64,000 nucleotides of DNA from Aquanectria penicillioides. Lineage: Eukaryota > Ascomycota > Sordariomycetes > Hypocreales > Nectriaceae. Shown here piece after piece: positions 10,580-21,012 of this stretch. The stretch lies in the NCBI GenBank assembly GCA_003415625.1, contig PYIU01000008.1, forward strand, positions 1,178,001 through 1,242,000, written 5' to 3'. How positions within the stretch are numbered: position 1 is the first letter of the stretch; each line of letters begins with the position of its first letter. The notes under the pieces were generated by a model. The model was not told the origin of the DNA, made no database searches, and was given only the letters and a program-made list of their open reading frames with translations. A program made the translations under genes and the position numbers.

Positions 10580-12352
10580 TCACCTAAACCACACTGGAAA
10601 TTCCTCCTCTGCTATCATTTTGTACAGAGTCCACGGGCTGGTGGGCTCATCTGGTCGACTCCAGACCCGTTCTAGTAACACAAGCGTCTGCGCTACGCTT
10701 CCGAAACGATTCGTCTCTGAAATCGCTTTGAGCCTGGTCCCGATTGTGTCCCGTGCTGTTTGCTCATGAGCGAAGCAACCGAGGATCGTGAATGGCCAGC
10801 AGAGGCTGGAGTTGACGTTAGCCGAAGCAGACAACTGATCCAACGTTGAGATTGCCTCTTGAACCGCGTGATTGATGAGCATCGTTTGCATGCTGTTGGT
10901 GTCTCCCGTAGGGGGCTTGTCCACGCTTGTCCACGCTTGTCCAGAGGTATACGAGGACGGCTTGCTTGAGGATGCGCCTCGCAAGCATCATGTCTAGACC
11001 CACCGACGGCGATGGGAAGAAGGATGTCACCTGAGCCTGTAAAGACCCAAACATGATGATGTTGTCTGCAAAACTCGGCCCAGTTCTTCTAGTTAGGTTG
11101 TCTATGATACCCTGTCTTAGCTGGTGAATCTGGGGAACCGCTAGGAGGAGCTCAAGCCAGCACCCGCATAGTTGTCCAACGTATTGATCAGCTACCATAT
11201 ATCTTGCAGCCTATTCTATTTCAAGGTTAAAAATAAAAGTCCAATTGCGTTTTTGACTTCCTGGAACAAGATCCAAAGCTGTCACGTTGATATACATTTC
11301 CACTAGAAAATTTCGTAGGTTTATCGAGAGCTCCTGTAGTGGCTCAACTAGTGCTCTGGGCAGCCATGATTCTGCCCATGTGAGATAGCCGAAAATAGCA
11401 CATCTGGTCTCTCCTCTGGCAGCCTGTTCAAGATTAGCCCCGTTAGTTTCTTTCGAAGAGTAAGTCGAGGGTCTATGAACCTCAGTACATAATGGATGCA
11501 AGGAGACTTCCAGCGGCTAGGGTGACTAAGTCATCATTCCTGCCTGCGAGGCATTCGTCAAGCGAGTTCTTGAAGACCCATATGGTGTTGGCATACTGCC
11601 GTCTTGCGGAGACATCGTCGACAATAGGACCATCGCCGCGTCCTTCAAGGATGGCACTATGTCCTAATAGAAGCCGTAGGATATTGGACTAAATAGGGCG
11701 GAAGGTATGAGGATGTCACTGAAAGGGTTTGAACCTGGAGAATGATTCCCAAGTATAGGGGCAATATCGGAGATGTAGTTGAGCAAAAGATCGTAGTGGC
11801 TTTATTCCTTCAGGAATTCTCCGTTGGAACTATTTCTTGACTTGCTCGCTATTGTAGCCGCAGGGACACTGGAGGGCGGCTCGGACATGATACTGGGAGT
11901 AGAAGTGAGACTGGTAGAATAATCTGACAAATAACTTTGGCCATCTGTAAGAAAAATATCATGAGCCCCTAAAGAATGGATCTATGGTGAACCATCCGAG
12001 AATGGAATCGAGGAGCCGGGTGAACTGGAGAGAACTGGACGCATTGTGTCAGGCGATGACCAAGCTGGAGAGACATCATTGCTCTCTTGTCAGAGCAATC
12101 TAAATGATGTTTTTTCTGTGGACCTTACTCGGACCGTTCTGGGAGATCTTTCGGGATTTGCCTGTGTTGGATCTGGATCTGTGGAGGCTGGAGCCAAAGT
12201 GCGTTTGTGGCTATGAAGAGGGTTCCTGGATCAACTGGCCAGCGACACTTCGCCCAGTTACGTTTACAGCCATCACATATTGGCTTCTGTTCATCACACC
12301 TCTTCTTTAGGCGCCGACATGTCAAGCAACCTGTTCGACATCGAACAGCCAT
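10580..12352 (-). pseudogene. decayed Zn(II)2Cys6 transcription factor gene
   Basis: Reading leftwards from the Met codon at 12352, the first segment encodes a Zn2Cys6 binuclear cluster (CLTCRRLKKRC ... CDGCKRNWAKC), the fungal DNA-binding domain. Further pieces in three frames match the fungal-specific regulatory domain of the Fungal_trans_2 type: NPFSDILIPSALFSP, LLLGHSAILEGRG, RCAIFGYLTWAESWLPRALVEP, MYINVTALDLVPGSQ, and a C-terminal piece ending EEEFPVWFR. The lesions are independent: an in-frame stop at 11802-11804, a one-base frame change near 11680, and a 10-bp tandem duplication at 10916-10943 that shifts the frame inside LWTSVDK. One intron (11424-11488) still has good GT-AG borders. 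Several stops could have arisen by C-to-T change at CpA, which would fit RIP, but this is inference. Target genes are unknown. Confidence 0.8.
10916..10943. repeat. 10-bp tandem duplication breaking the Zn2Cys6 gene
   Basis: The unit CTTGTCCACG is present 2.8 times. Removing one unit restores a continuous frame across LWTSVDKPPTGD on the minus strand, so the extra copy is a frameshifting duplication. Confidence 0.85.
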
Positions 12353-15300
12353 GTCGATTTGGCAACTCCTGCGATACCTCGTCACCCCAGAGATACAAGT
12401 GAAGAACCAGAGAAAAGCAAGGCTTGCATTTCACTCTTCAGTCAATTGGAAACCCCGGTTCAAAACTAGGAACATAGACCTGAGTTAAACTGCGGTCATG
12501 ATATTTGGATATGTATTTGTGGTGTCGACCTGATCTTCGGGGGTCAGCCGTCGTGGGCCGTCATCGGCGGCCTTGGTCATTTCCAACGCTCTAAAAATTT
12601 GAACACTGCTGGCCTCTCGCGCCCTGGCACACTGACTGAACGTTGCCTTTGCCCCACGGGCATCATTTATTTTTGGGTCACCGACTTCTCATTTGTGATG
12701 ATCTGCGAAATAATGGCGAATCGGCGTGCAATGAGCGACTGTTGAGTGTTGAAAGCATAATGCCTTGAGGTGAGACAACTGTGGGAGAGTTGGTGGCTAA
12801 ATAACCAATACATTGATGTGACAAAGTTAATGTACTACTGAAACTTCGCAAGGGAATGGGATTAGTCTGGACCGCCTGGTGCAGTGGCTATCATCTGACA
12901 CGAGTTTGACTTGTATCATGTTCCTTCGGCTTGTTCGACCTACCGTGTGGCAGCTGAGACTAGAGTACCCACTAGTGAAAGCGAACATGGTTACACCTCA
13001 GTTGTTACATGCCCAATGAGCTCTAAATAATGCCTTATGAGGTCCGATAAAAGTCGAAAGTGCACTGGGATGAGCACCGGCCCATGTTTATAGTTTGCAT
13101 TTGCGCGAGCCGACTCAGGGAAGCTACCATGTCCAACCACGTGCAGCGGATACACGGGATATCACCATTCTCAAGAGATGGGATACTTGCTCCTACATAG
13201 AGAGGAATTAATAAAATACGACGTACCCAAAATATTTCATCTCTCGGAACTGTTTCAAGAATGAGACGAGTGCCTTGACAATGACTGATGTGTGGCTACG
13301 TTCTGATTCTCAACCTCTGCGGATGTTTTGGCGGTCTTGAATGCGAGACATTATGTCATCGTGTTCTGGAGCAACTCAACCGAATAAACTACGCCGAAGC
13401 ATGGGATGGAGCCTCTGTCAACCAGTTACCATTTGAACTCCCGGATACTTGCACACCTGGTTGGCACAACACCCGCGTGGTCACCACCTTCAGGGTCTGT
13501 TCCCCGCAGTGGTTCTTCAACTGTGCCTCTGTCACTTCTAGAAGGCCAACATGAGGTGCATAGTGGCGAGTAAAACTTTTAGCAACTTTTTGCGTTAGTT
13601 GAAAAAACATGGTCATTTTGCCAATAGGAAAGGGAAGGGGGCGTTGGGTAGCATGATGTCTTTGCTCAAGATGTCCCTCGCACATGCATAAGTTCATAAT
13701 AGTATGCACATCTATTGATGGATATGATCTACGTTTTCTAAGAATTTTTCACAAAGAACTAGTAACTGCTGGAAGGTACGAAAGCTTGGAAGATTGCATC
13801 CGTCATCTTGGTCCTGCCCAAGAGCATGATTGGGCCGACCACCTTGAAGAAGCTTGAGCTTTATTTCCGTATTTATTCAAGTCGTCTTTTTGAGAACTAT
13901 GCATTAGGAGACAAATCCCTAAACCCTTTCCAAGTCGGAGGATTCTAACAAGAGGAAATATCTTGGCGAGGTAGTGGTACAAGAGTGTAGGCGGCCATTG
14001 TGCGTCTTTTTCACAGTTCGCCCACATGATAATATAGCTATTGGGCCACAGATCGATGGAAAAATAATCTTGACTCAGCTGAGAATGAAATGCAAGAGTT
14101 TCTTTGGCAGTAAGAAAATCAAGTCCCCAAGAAGATGGAGGTGTTTGGAAGAGCTACCAATGAGGAAGTGGGAGTTCATCTAAATATATACCGAAATTGG
14201 GCTTCACTGCATTTTTAGCTCTTCCTGAGAAGCTCCATGATCTTGGAGAGACATGATAATCCTGGAGGTGATACATGACAATATGTTTATTTCACAGGCC
14301 AATTTTTTTCAAGCAAATCCCAGGCGACTCTCTTCTCGGATTGGTCAGGGTTTGCTGGTGTGTTGGTCAGTGCAATTTTGGGCAATCTGATGCATCAAGG
14401 TTCATTCCCCCATTTGTGCCTTCCCTGGGGTAATGCTTGACTGCTCTGGTTAATTTTTGACTTGCGATTTTCTGCTTGGAATGGGCACAATGTTTACTTG
14501 TTAATGTTGCTGTCATTCGACCTGATGCCACTGGCCATGTTTCGTCTGCTGGGTATGTCTGCGTCATCGATGATGGTGATTGATCGTGGTGAGTCTGGTG
14601 AGTCTATAATTAGATGATGAATCGTGTCGGATGGATTCTTTCGTCTGATCTGTCTGATGATTGTGTAACCTTGTCTTGGTGTTGTGCATGCATGCCCCTG
14701 CGTATGAAAAAAAAAAAAAAAAAAACCGCGAAACGACTTTTGCTTGTTGGTCTTCAAGATCTGAAAATGGCGAAGGAGGGCTCTGAAGGATGGTTCAACA
14801 AGGAGCAATTGGTAATTTTACCCTTATCGCTTTAGATCAGACATGGCGCCAAATGTGAAGCCAAGCTTCGCGCAGTTTCGCCCTACCCGCGACGCCATGT
14901 GGCTCCTCGGGGGCCGTCCCGGCTAGCTTCAGGCCAACGTATCGTCGTGCCGGTCGGCAACGGCGTGCCGAAGAATGGGCCCCCAAAACAATGCAGTGCC
15001 ATGCCATGGTGAGAGAGGCAACAATAACAATGCAATTCAATTCGCTTGTAAGCCCTAGAGTATCAACAGCAGCATGGGAGCGCCCTAATCCATGCGGCCA
15101 TGGCCCGCGAGGCCTGGAACGCACTAACGTGGGCGTCGGGGTCTACTAAGACTTATTCATCAGAGAGCTGAATGCACAGTGCGCTGTAGTGTGGAGGTCC
15201 CCGCGCCAATCACCCGTCCAGGGGGGTTCAATTTGGATTTGGTGCTGGCCTCCTGAGCCTTGATGCGCTTGGGTGCCCAGTGGCGGCGTCGTGACAGGAG

Positions 15301-15582
15301 CAATGCAACTCTAACATGATCTGGGATCTCATTTCTTCCCCCTTTCCCTTTTGGCGACTGGACTCTTTGCTCACCTCCTCACTTACTCTTGGAAAACCTG
15401 AACAGTAATCAATTTCATCAAGCCCGTGGACCTTGACGCGCCTCCGTCTTTGCGACAGGCCTCGCCCTCGCTCACGCCCTCGCCCACGCCAACGCTTCTT
15501 CTTAGCCCGCCTCGACGAAGGGGCGGCCCACACAAGCTGGCGATAGCTACAGACCACAGCCTACACACATGATAACGACATC
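12353..15582. other. 3.2 kb gene-poor region
   Basis: AT-richer than the flanking genes between about 12.5 and 14.8 kb. A few minus-strand open frames (about 13.4-13.7 and 13.8-14.1 kb) have a coding-like look but match no family I know and lack a coherent gene model. An A-run lies at 14707-14725. The last 400 bases are CT-rich and probably form the promoter and leader of the CorA-type gene. Confidence 0.45.
14707..14725. repeat. poly(A) tract
   Basis: A run of 19 A residues in the gene-poor stretch. No target-site duplication or upstream element was found that would mark it as a retroposon tail. Confidence 0.9.
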
Positions 15583-17518
15583 ATGCCTCTCGACGACAAC
15601 GAAGTTCGCCGGAGCGTTTCCTCCAACACCCGCGTGTCAATAGACCCTCCCTCCGATCCCCAGCCCGAAACAGGTCGCCATGTCCGCTACAATCTCACTG
15701 TCGACACCGAGAACCTGGCCCCGGTGCCGGGTTTGTCGCCCAAACGCCCAGCGGGCTCCGATACCGACACCCACCGCGACATGGGCATCTCACCCGTCCT
15801 GCGACGCCGCATGACCCGTGCCCAGACCTTCAAGACCGTTGAAGACTTTGGCGAGCTCGATGCCTTTGATGGCGCCTTCAGCGCTCGCCCTGGCTGGCAG
15901 CCCGGCGCCGAACCCGGTTTCGATCCCATGCTGCCCGACGGTGGCCATGCCTCCATGCCGACGTTGAATGCGCGCTGCGAGATCTCTGTGACCGATTTTT
16001 CGCACTCCCAAATACTCAAGAAACATTTTGAAAACGAAAGCTTCATTGACTTCATCGAAAGACCAAAGCCGTCCTGGGCTAGATGTCGCTGGATCAACAT
16101 CAATGGCCTGAGCTGGGATGTTATCCAAGCCGTGGGAAACGAAAAAAAGTTGCACAAGCTGGCGCTGGAAGATATAATGAACATAAGGAACAGGACAAAG
16201 GCTGATTGGTATGAACGCATACAGCCCCCAGCGATCAAGCCAATTCGTCAATTCACATGCTAATCTTGCCCAGGTATCCCAACCACGCCTTCGTCATCTT
16301 GACGCTGCAGAAGCTTGTCCACCTTGTTGAAGACGACGATGACTCTACCGACTCTAGTAGCATCTTCTCGCGCAAGTCGCATGGCATCAAGGAGGCTGTT
16401 CGGGATTTCTGGAGAAGCCGCAAAGCTTTTAATGTTGATCCCGAGAAGGACTTGCTTGGCAACCCCGGCTCGTCATTCCCTATTGGCGAGGAGTTGCAAG
16501 AAACTGGCATGATCCGCACCCTCCAACGATACCACTCATCGAACAATGAAGCCCGCACTGACTTCATGGAGACACATTCATCTCTAGCACCATACAAGAT
16601 GGCCATCTCTGCTGAGCAGGTGTCAATCTTCTTGACCAACGACAATACCGTCATTTCATTCTTCGAGATCTCCGCTGGCGATGTTGAGAGACCCATCTTT
16701 ACTCGATTAAGCACACCGGGGACCATCTTGCGCGAGTCCAACGACGCGTCTCTCCTTGTTCAGGCCATCATTGACGCCATTATTGATCTTGCCATCCCGC
16801 TGACGGCGGTATATACCGACATCATTAGCGATATTGAGCTCGACGTCCTTACTGCGCCCAGCATCAACCAGAGCAAACAACTCTACATCTGCATTAGCGA
16901 GATTAACAAGATGCTCAGTTTCCTCAACCCCATTGACAACCTGGTCAATGTTCTTCGAGATCACAAGACCAACTTCACCCACGACCAGGCCATGAAAGAG
17001 CTTGAGAACCCGTCTTCTGGTGTCATTGTCACACCGATGACCCACACGTACCTCGGCGACGTCCTTGATCACTGCATCATGATCACAGAGGCCATGCAAC
17101 AGCTGAAGCAATCATCCGACAACCTCATCAGTCTAATCTTTAACACCATTTCGGCCAATCAGAACGAGTCTATGACGCAACTCACGACCGTAACCATCAT
17201 CTTCCTGCCGCTCACTTTCATCACTGGATTCTTTGGACAAAACTTTTTCGATGACGGATTTCCAGAAATCCACCACCCCATTTGGTACTTGTGAGTGACA
17301 CTTCTAGTTGTTCGTTGGCTTACGGAATGACCGTTTGGGCTAACCGCACTATTTTTAGCTGGGCATGTGCCGTACCGACAGTAGTCGCTACTGTTCTGAT
17401 CCTGATGCGAGACAAGATCCATGCCTGGCTACTCCGGGCTGTCCAGAGGAAGCATATTGGCACAATTAGAAAGAATAAGAAGTCTAAGAGAAAGCCCAAG
17501 ATGAAGCTTAAGGTATGA
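15583..17518 (+). CDS. CorA-family divalent metal ion transporter
   Basis: Inner- or plasma-membrane divalent cation channel of the CorA/Alr/Mnr2 superfamily. Three exons (15583-16208, 16274-17290, 17359-17518) give 600 residues. A disordered N-terminal region of about 150 residues precedes the soluble alpha/beta domain and the long stalk helix (ISEINKMLSFLNPIDNLVNVLRD). Two transmembrane segments close the protein: TTVTIIFLPLTFITGFF (about residues 514-530) and WACAVPTVVATVLILM, followed by a basic cytosolic tail. The signature at the end of the first segment is Gly-Gln-Asn (530-532) where classical CorA has Gly-Met-Asn, so the ion preference cannot be assumed to be Mg2+. Both introns are GT-AG. 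It converges on the amidoligase-like gene, 288 bases away. Confidence 0.88.
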
Positions 17519-17806
17519 TAAATGGGTGTTTCAAATGTACAAGCGAATTGGATATTTATAATGGTTTGGCATATGCGATACCCTCGGAGTTGGAAAGCAA
17601 TCTGCTGTCATAAAAGCGATTTATTCACCATCTGTCAATGAGACATTACATGTCACACATGTACATGGTAGAACACGGAGTGTAAAATTGAAGAATTGTG
17701 TTATTCAGGCGAAAACCACTGGGCTTTTTTTTTTTGTTTCTTATCAGCTATTTCTATGTTGGTGGTGCGAACTTGGAGGCGAGCTCAAATTCGCCAAGGA
17801 GCTACC

Positions 17807-19441
17807 CTAGCCACTTGAGGATGAACTGGTGGATGTCCCAGAGGGACTGCGGAGTTCAATTCCAGGCACGGGTTTCAAGATGCCCTGACTATCGAGGTTC
17901 CTGGGGGAGAGAACGCCATCTCCAGTCTCATTCTGTTTGAGAAGATCCCAATAGTAGCTCATCTTGTTGTCAAACCCATGAGTCAGAAGGGGCTTCCATC
18001 GTTCGTGATGCTCCAGCGGCTGCGCCAGGAGAAAATTCTGGTCCATCTCACTCATCGCCTTCTTGAACTTCTCCATTGGAGACCCGCAGGAGAAGTAGAA
18101 CAGCCGGTTCAGCAGCAGCAACCAGTACTGCATCGTTTCTACCTGTGGGTGCCACGCAGTATACCGCATTTCCAGAAATGCGTGCTGGCCATCGGGGACG
18201 TGGACGGCAATGGTTGTCTCACCTTCGGAGCTCTTCAACGACTGCGAGAGCTCGGAGAAACTAGTGGCAGCCCAGATTAGATGGATACGTTCCTGAAGAT
18301 AAGAGTCGTTCAAGATGGGAATGTTCGTATCCATTGCGGCCGACTCAGGATCGGTCTTGGGCCTTGTAGTTTTCAGGAGCTCCATGCATTGCTCAGGGGT
18401 ATGCTTCATATACCCATCAGGAAAACGGGTCGATGCTTTGGCCACATTGGAAGAAGTGGTGACTGGCAGGAAATGGTTCTGCTTGGGGTCCTGGACATTA
18501 GGGCGAAGGGCCAAGAAGACATCTCGCTCCATAATCCAGCACAGAGTGAGCATTCGCTTTGCTTGAGTGAGATCCAAGCCATCGGGGCGATGGGTGAGAA
18601 AAACCCGAAGCTGGCATGTCGAGTTGACATGGATCTTCACTCCCGCACGAACCAATCCCACAAGAGTCTCAATCTCTAACTGAGGACGAGTAGATGGAGA
18701 TGGGGTGGGAGGAGAACTGCTGGAGCTTGAAGAAGCATTGGGATTGCCTTGATGATCCCAATTGGTCAAGGGAAAGTTGGATCCCTCCGGCGTCTTCTCG
18801 TCTTTCTGGCGTTTTGGGAGCACTCCAGCGACGGGTCGGAATGGACACCGCATTTTGATGCCAACCCAATCATATTCACCGGGACTAGAGCTGGTTGCAA
18901 CGGCTTGGGGAGCAGGAGTCAATGTCCAATGGCACATGCTCTCGGGGAGACCTGGACGAGGCGCCGACATATTGAGGTATGTGAGCTTATCGTCTTCGAT
19001 TGGAGCAATGTCACCGCGGTATCCCACACCGCCAACGGCGCGAAGTCCCATGATACCGTGCGTCTGAATAAGTTCGGCGCAGTACATGGCGCACCTCTCA
19101 TATGGGTTGACATCATCTGCTGGACAAGCCCAACGCTTGTCCACCGTGCTGTACTGTACATAGCTCCGCTCTTTGGCGACGAGGAACTCGACCTCGACGC
19201 TCCATTCACAGAACTGTCCTAAGTTCTCACCGGGCATTATGCTGGCGTAGTTTTCGTCGTCGTGATTTGCAAACTGCGTATATGCGAACCGTCTCTGCAA
19301 GTTCTCGGCTTCCAGGGTGTTTGAACAGGTCCATGGCAAGAGATACGCAATGTCATTTATACCGAGCGACTGCTCCAGAAAACACCAATTCACCGTCGTT
19401 TCTGCGCGTGAAGCCATTGTGAATGTTACCGAGCAGGTCAT
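17807..19441 (-). CDS. amidoligase-like protein (Amidoligase_2 family), probably catalytically altered
   Basis: About 544 residues in one exon, resembling the fungal branch of the Amidoligase_2 family (GCS/glutamine synthetase-like fold). Numbered from the Met at 19441, the N-terminal strand WSVEVEFLVAKE (80-91) matches the family's VEIEF metal-binding strand. A region with HWTLTP and DWVGIKMRCP follows, then a Ser/Pro low-complexity linker (about 236-252), then VNSTCQLRVFL (272-282) and the helix with LTLCW. The last conserved strand is FLEMRYTAW. Active relatives normally have His residues after the Cys (CxLHVH) and an acidic residue where this protein has GIKMR; here these are Arg, Phe and Lys. 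The fold is probably kept but ligase activity is doubtful. The start could also be the Met at 19417; a short upstream exon cannot be excluded. Confidence 0.7.
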   Translation of the reverse strand: MTCSVTFTMASRAETTVNWCFLEQSLGINDIAYLLPWTCSNTLEAENLQRRFAYTQFANHDDENYASIMPGENLGQFCEWSVEVEFLVAKERSYVQYSTVDKRWACPADDVNPYERCAMYCAELIQTHGIMGLRAVGGVGYRGDIAPIEDDKLTYLNMSAPRPGLPESMCHWTLTPAPQAVATSSSPGEYDWVGIKMRCPFRPVAGVLPKRQKDEKTPEGSNFPLTNWDHQGNPNASSSSSSSPPTPSPSTRPQLEIETLVGLVRAGVKIHVNSTCQLRVFLTHRPDGLDLTQAKRMLTLCWIMERDVFLALRPNVQDPKQNHFLPVTTSSNVAKASTRFPDGYMKHTPEQCMELLKTTRPKTDPESAAMDTNIPILNDSYLQERIHLIWAATSFSELSQSLKSSEGETTIAVHVPDGQHAFLEMRYTAWHPQVETMQYWLLLLNRLFYFSCGSPMEKFKKAMSEMDQNFLLAQPLEHHERWKPLLTHGFDNKMSYYWDLLKQNETGDGVLSPRNLDSQGILKPVPGIELRSPSGTSTSSSSSG

Positions 19442-21012
19442 GTTTTGTTGTGATTGGCGTCGGCGTCGGCGTCGTGGCTGCCAGACGGGACGGCCTTGTG
19501 AGATGTGACACAGGATCACCGGCAACTTGCAGCATATTCAGGAGTAGGAAGAGAAAAGAGGAAACTGTAAGCACAACAAACTAAGTCGTGATGAGACGGA
19601 CATGGTGTATGATCGGTTGATGTGCCGAAATAGCAAGATGCTTGGCATTTAATCGCCAGTGATCAAAGAACATGTACGAGAAAACTAAAAAATATTTGGA
19701 AAAGAAAAGTAACACTTGAGATTATACTGAGAAGGGATCAGATAAATGCTCTGAACGCATTGATGTGTCACACTTGGGATCCCATGCAGTGAAGCTGCCG
19801 AGGCTGGCAGAATCAACCGCGTAAGAACAATCTGATCATCATCACTAAACAACGTACTAGTACATGGGAGTTGGACAGCGTAGATTGGACTGCGTAAATA
19901 CTTGAAAGACATCATGTTCAATATGGCGTATGCCAAAGCGACAAAATACCAAGTTCATGACATGTTTCCGGTGTTCATTGGTATACTTATGTCACATCTC
20001 GAAAATTTAGATCATGGCTAATTATGGGTTGAAATTGTGTAAGATATGTCTGGAGGATTTGTGAACTCCTCAATTTACAAGGACACACCTCAGACTATGG
20101 GCAGCCAACTTCTTGTCACTTCTGGCAGCCGTGGTCTGTGCTGGTGTTGGCTCCTCAAGCGTTGAAATTGGAATAGAAAAAAAAAGGGAGAGTGCTTTGG
20201 AACGCCACTGAAAGGGCTTTCCAGACAGTCTTTTAGAGAAGTCTGGCAGTTATTAGCTTGGAGTTGGCTCGACATGTTAGCCATTATAGGAGTGATTGAC
20301 TATCACCCGAGGCCTCACATGTGCCGAGTCACCTTTGTGCTGTGCCCCTTTTCATCATAGGAGATTTCGCTGTTAATCATCGAAATACAAGAGATTCCAA
20401 ACTCCTTCTTAAAACTTGGCAAGCACACTGCATTGGATGTGATGGCTGATGATGATCTTTGGCTGCTACTGGGTTGAGATTGAGTCAATATCATTTGCAT
20501 TTGGTGCCGTTATTCTTCATCACTGTTCTTCATTAGAATTGGACCAAGAACATGGACGATGCGATTTCATAGAAAAAGGGTTCGAATTATAATTTATTCC
20601 TGGTCTCTTGCATCAACCTCGAATCCTTCCATTCTCATTTCAGTCTTGCCTCGTATCGAATTGATGCTTGCACCCTCACTGGAGCTGACATGCTGGAGCT
20701 CGCGACACGTGATTACGTAACCCGAAGCAAGGACGTGCATTGGTTGGAGTCTTGGCTGGCTCCATCGAATTGCAGGCAGCAGCAGCTCAGCTGCAGCTTA
20801 CTGACCTTCCATTGTTATGCACCAAAACATATTTAATGAAACCGTGAACCCATCATACCGTTCGTCATGTTGTCATAACCGTGGCCCATTCTTCCCTCAA
20901 TCATTAATTATACCATATTCTGCCTTCATAGGCGCCGATATTTATCCCCTAAGCCCCCTTGAGAGTACCTGACGCCAAGATCATCGCGCGACAACCACGT
21001 GTTGATGCGACC
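19442..21012. other. divergent intergenic region
   Basis: About 1.57 kb between the divergently transcribed amidoligase-like and LIG4 genes; it must contain both promoters. It is AT-rich in the middle. Near 20706 there is a CACGTG E-box-like hexamer followed by a TTACGTAA palindrome core, possible regulator sites for LIG4. No gene is supported. Confidence 0.5.

Noticed and set aside
13389..14183. Coding-like minus-strand frames in the 12.4-15.6 kb gene-poor stretch
   Set aside because: They cannot be joined into a gene and match nothing I know; reported only as part of the gene-poor region.
14707..14725. Poly(A) tract as a retroposon tail
   Set aside because: No element body or target-site duplication can be seen around it.
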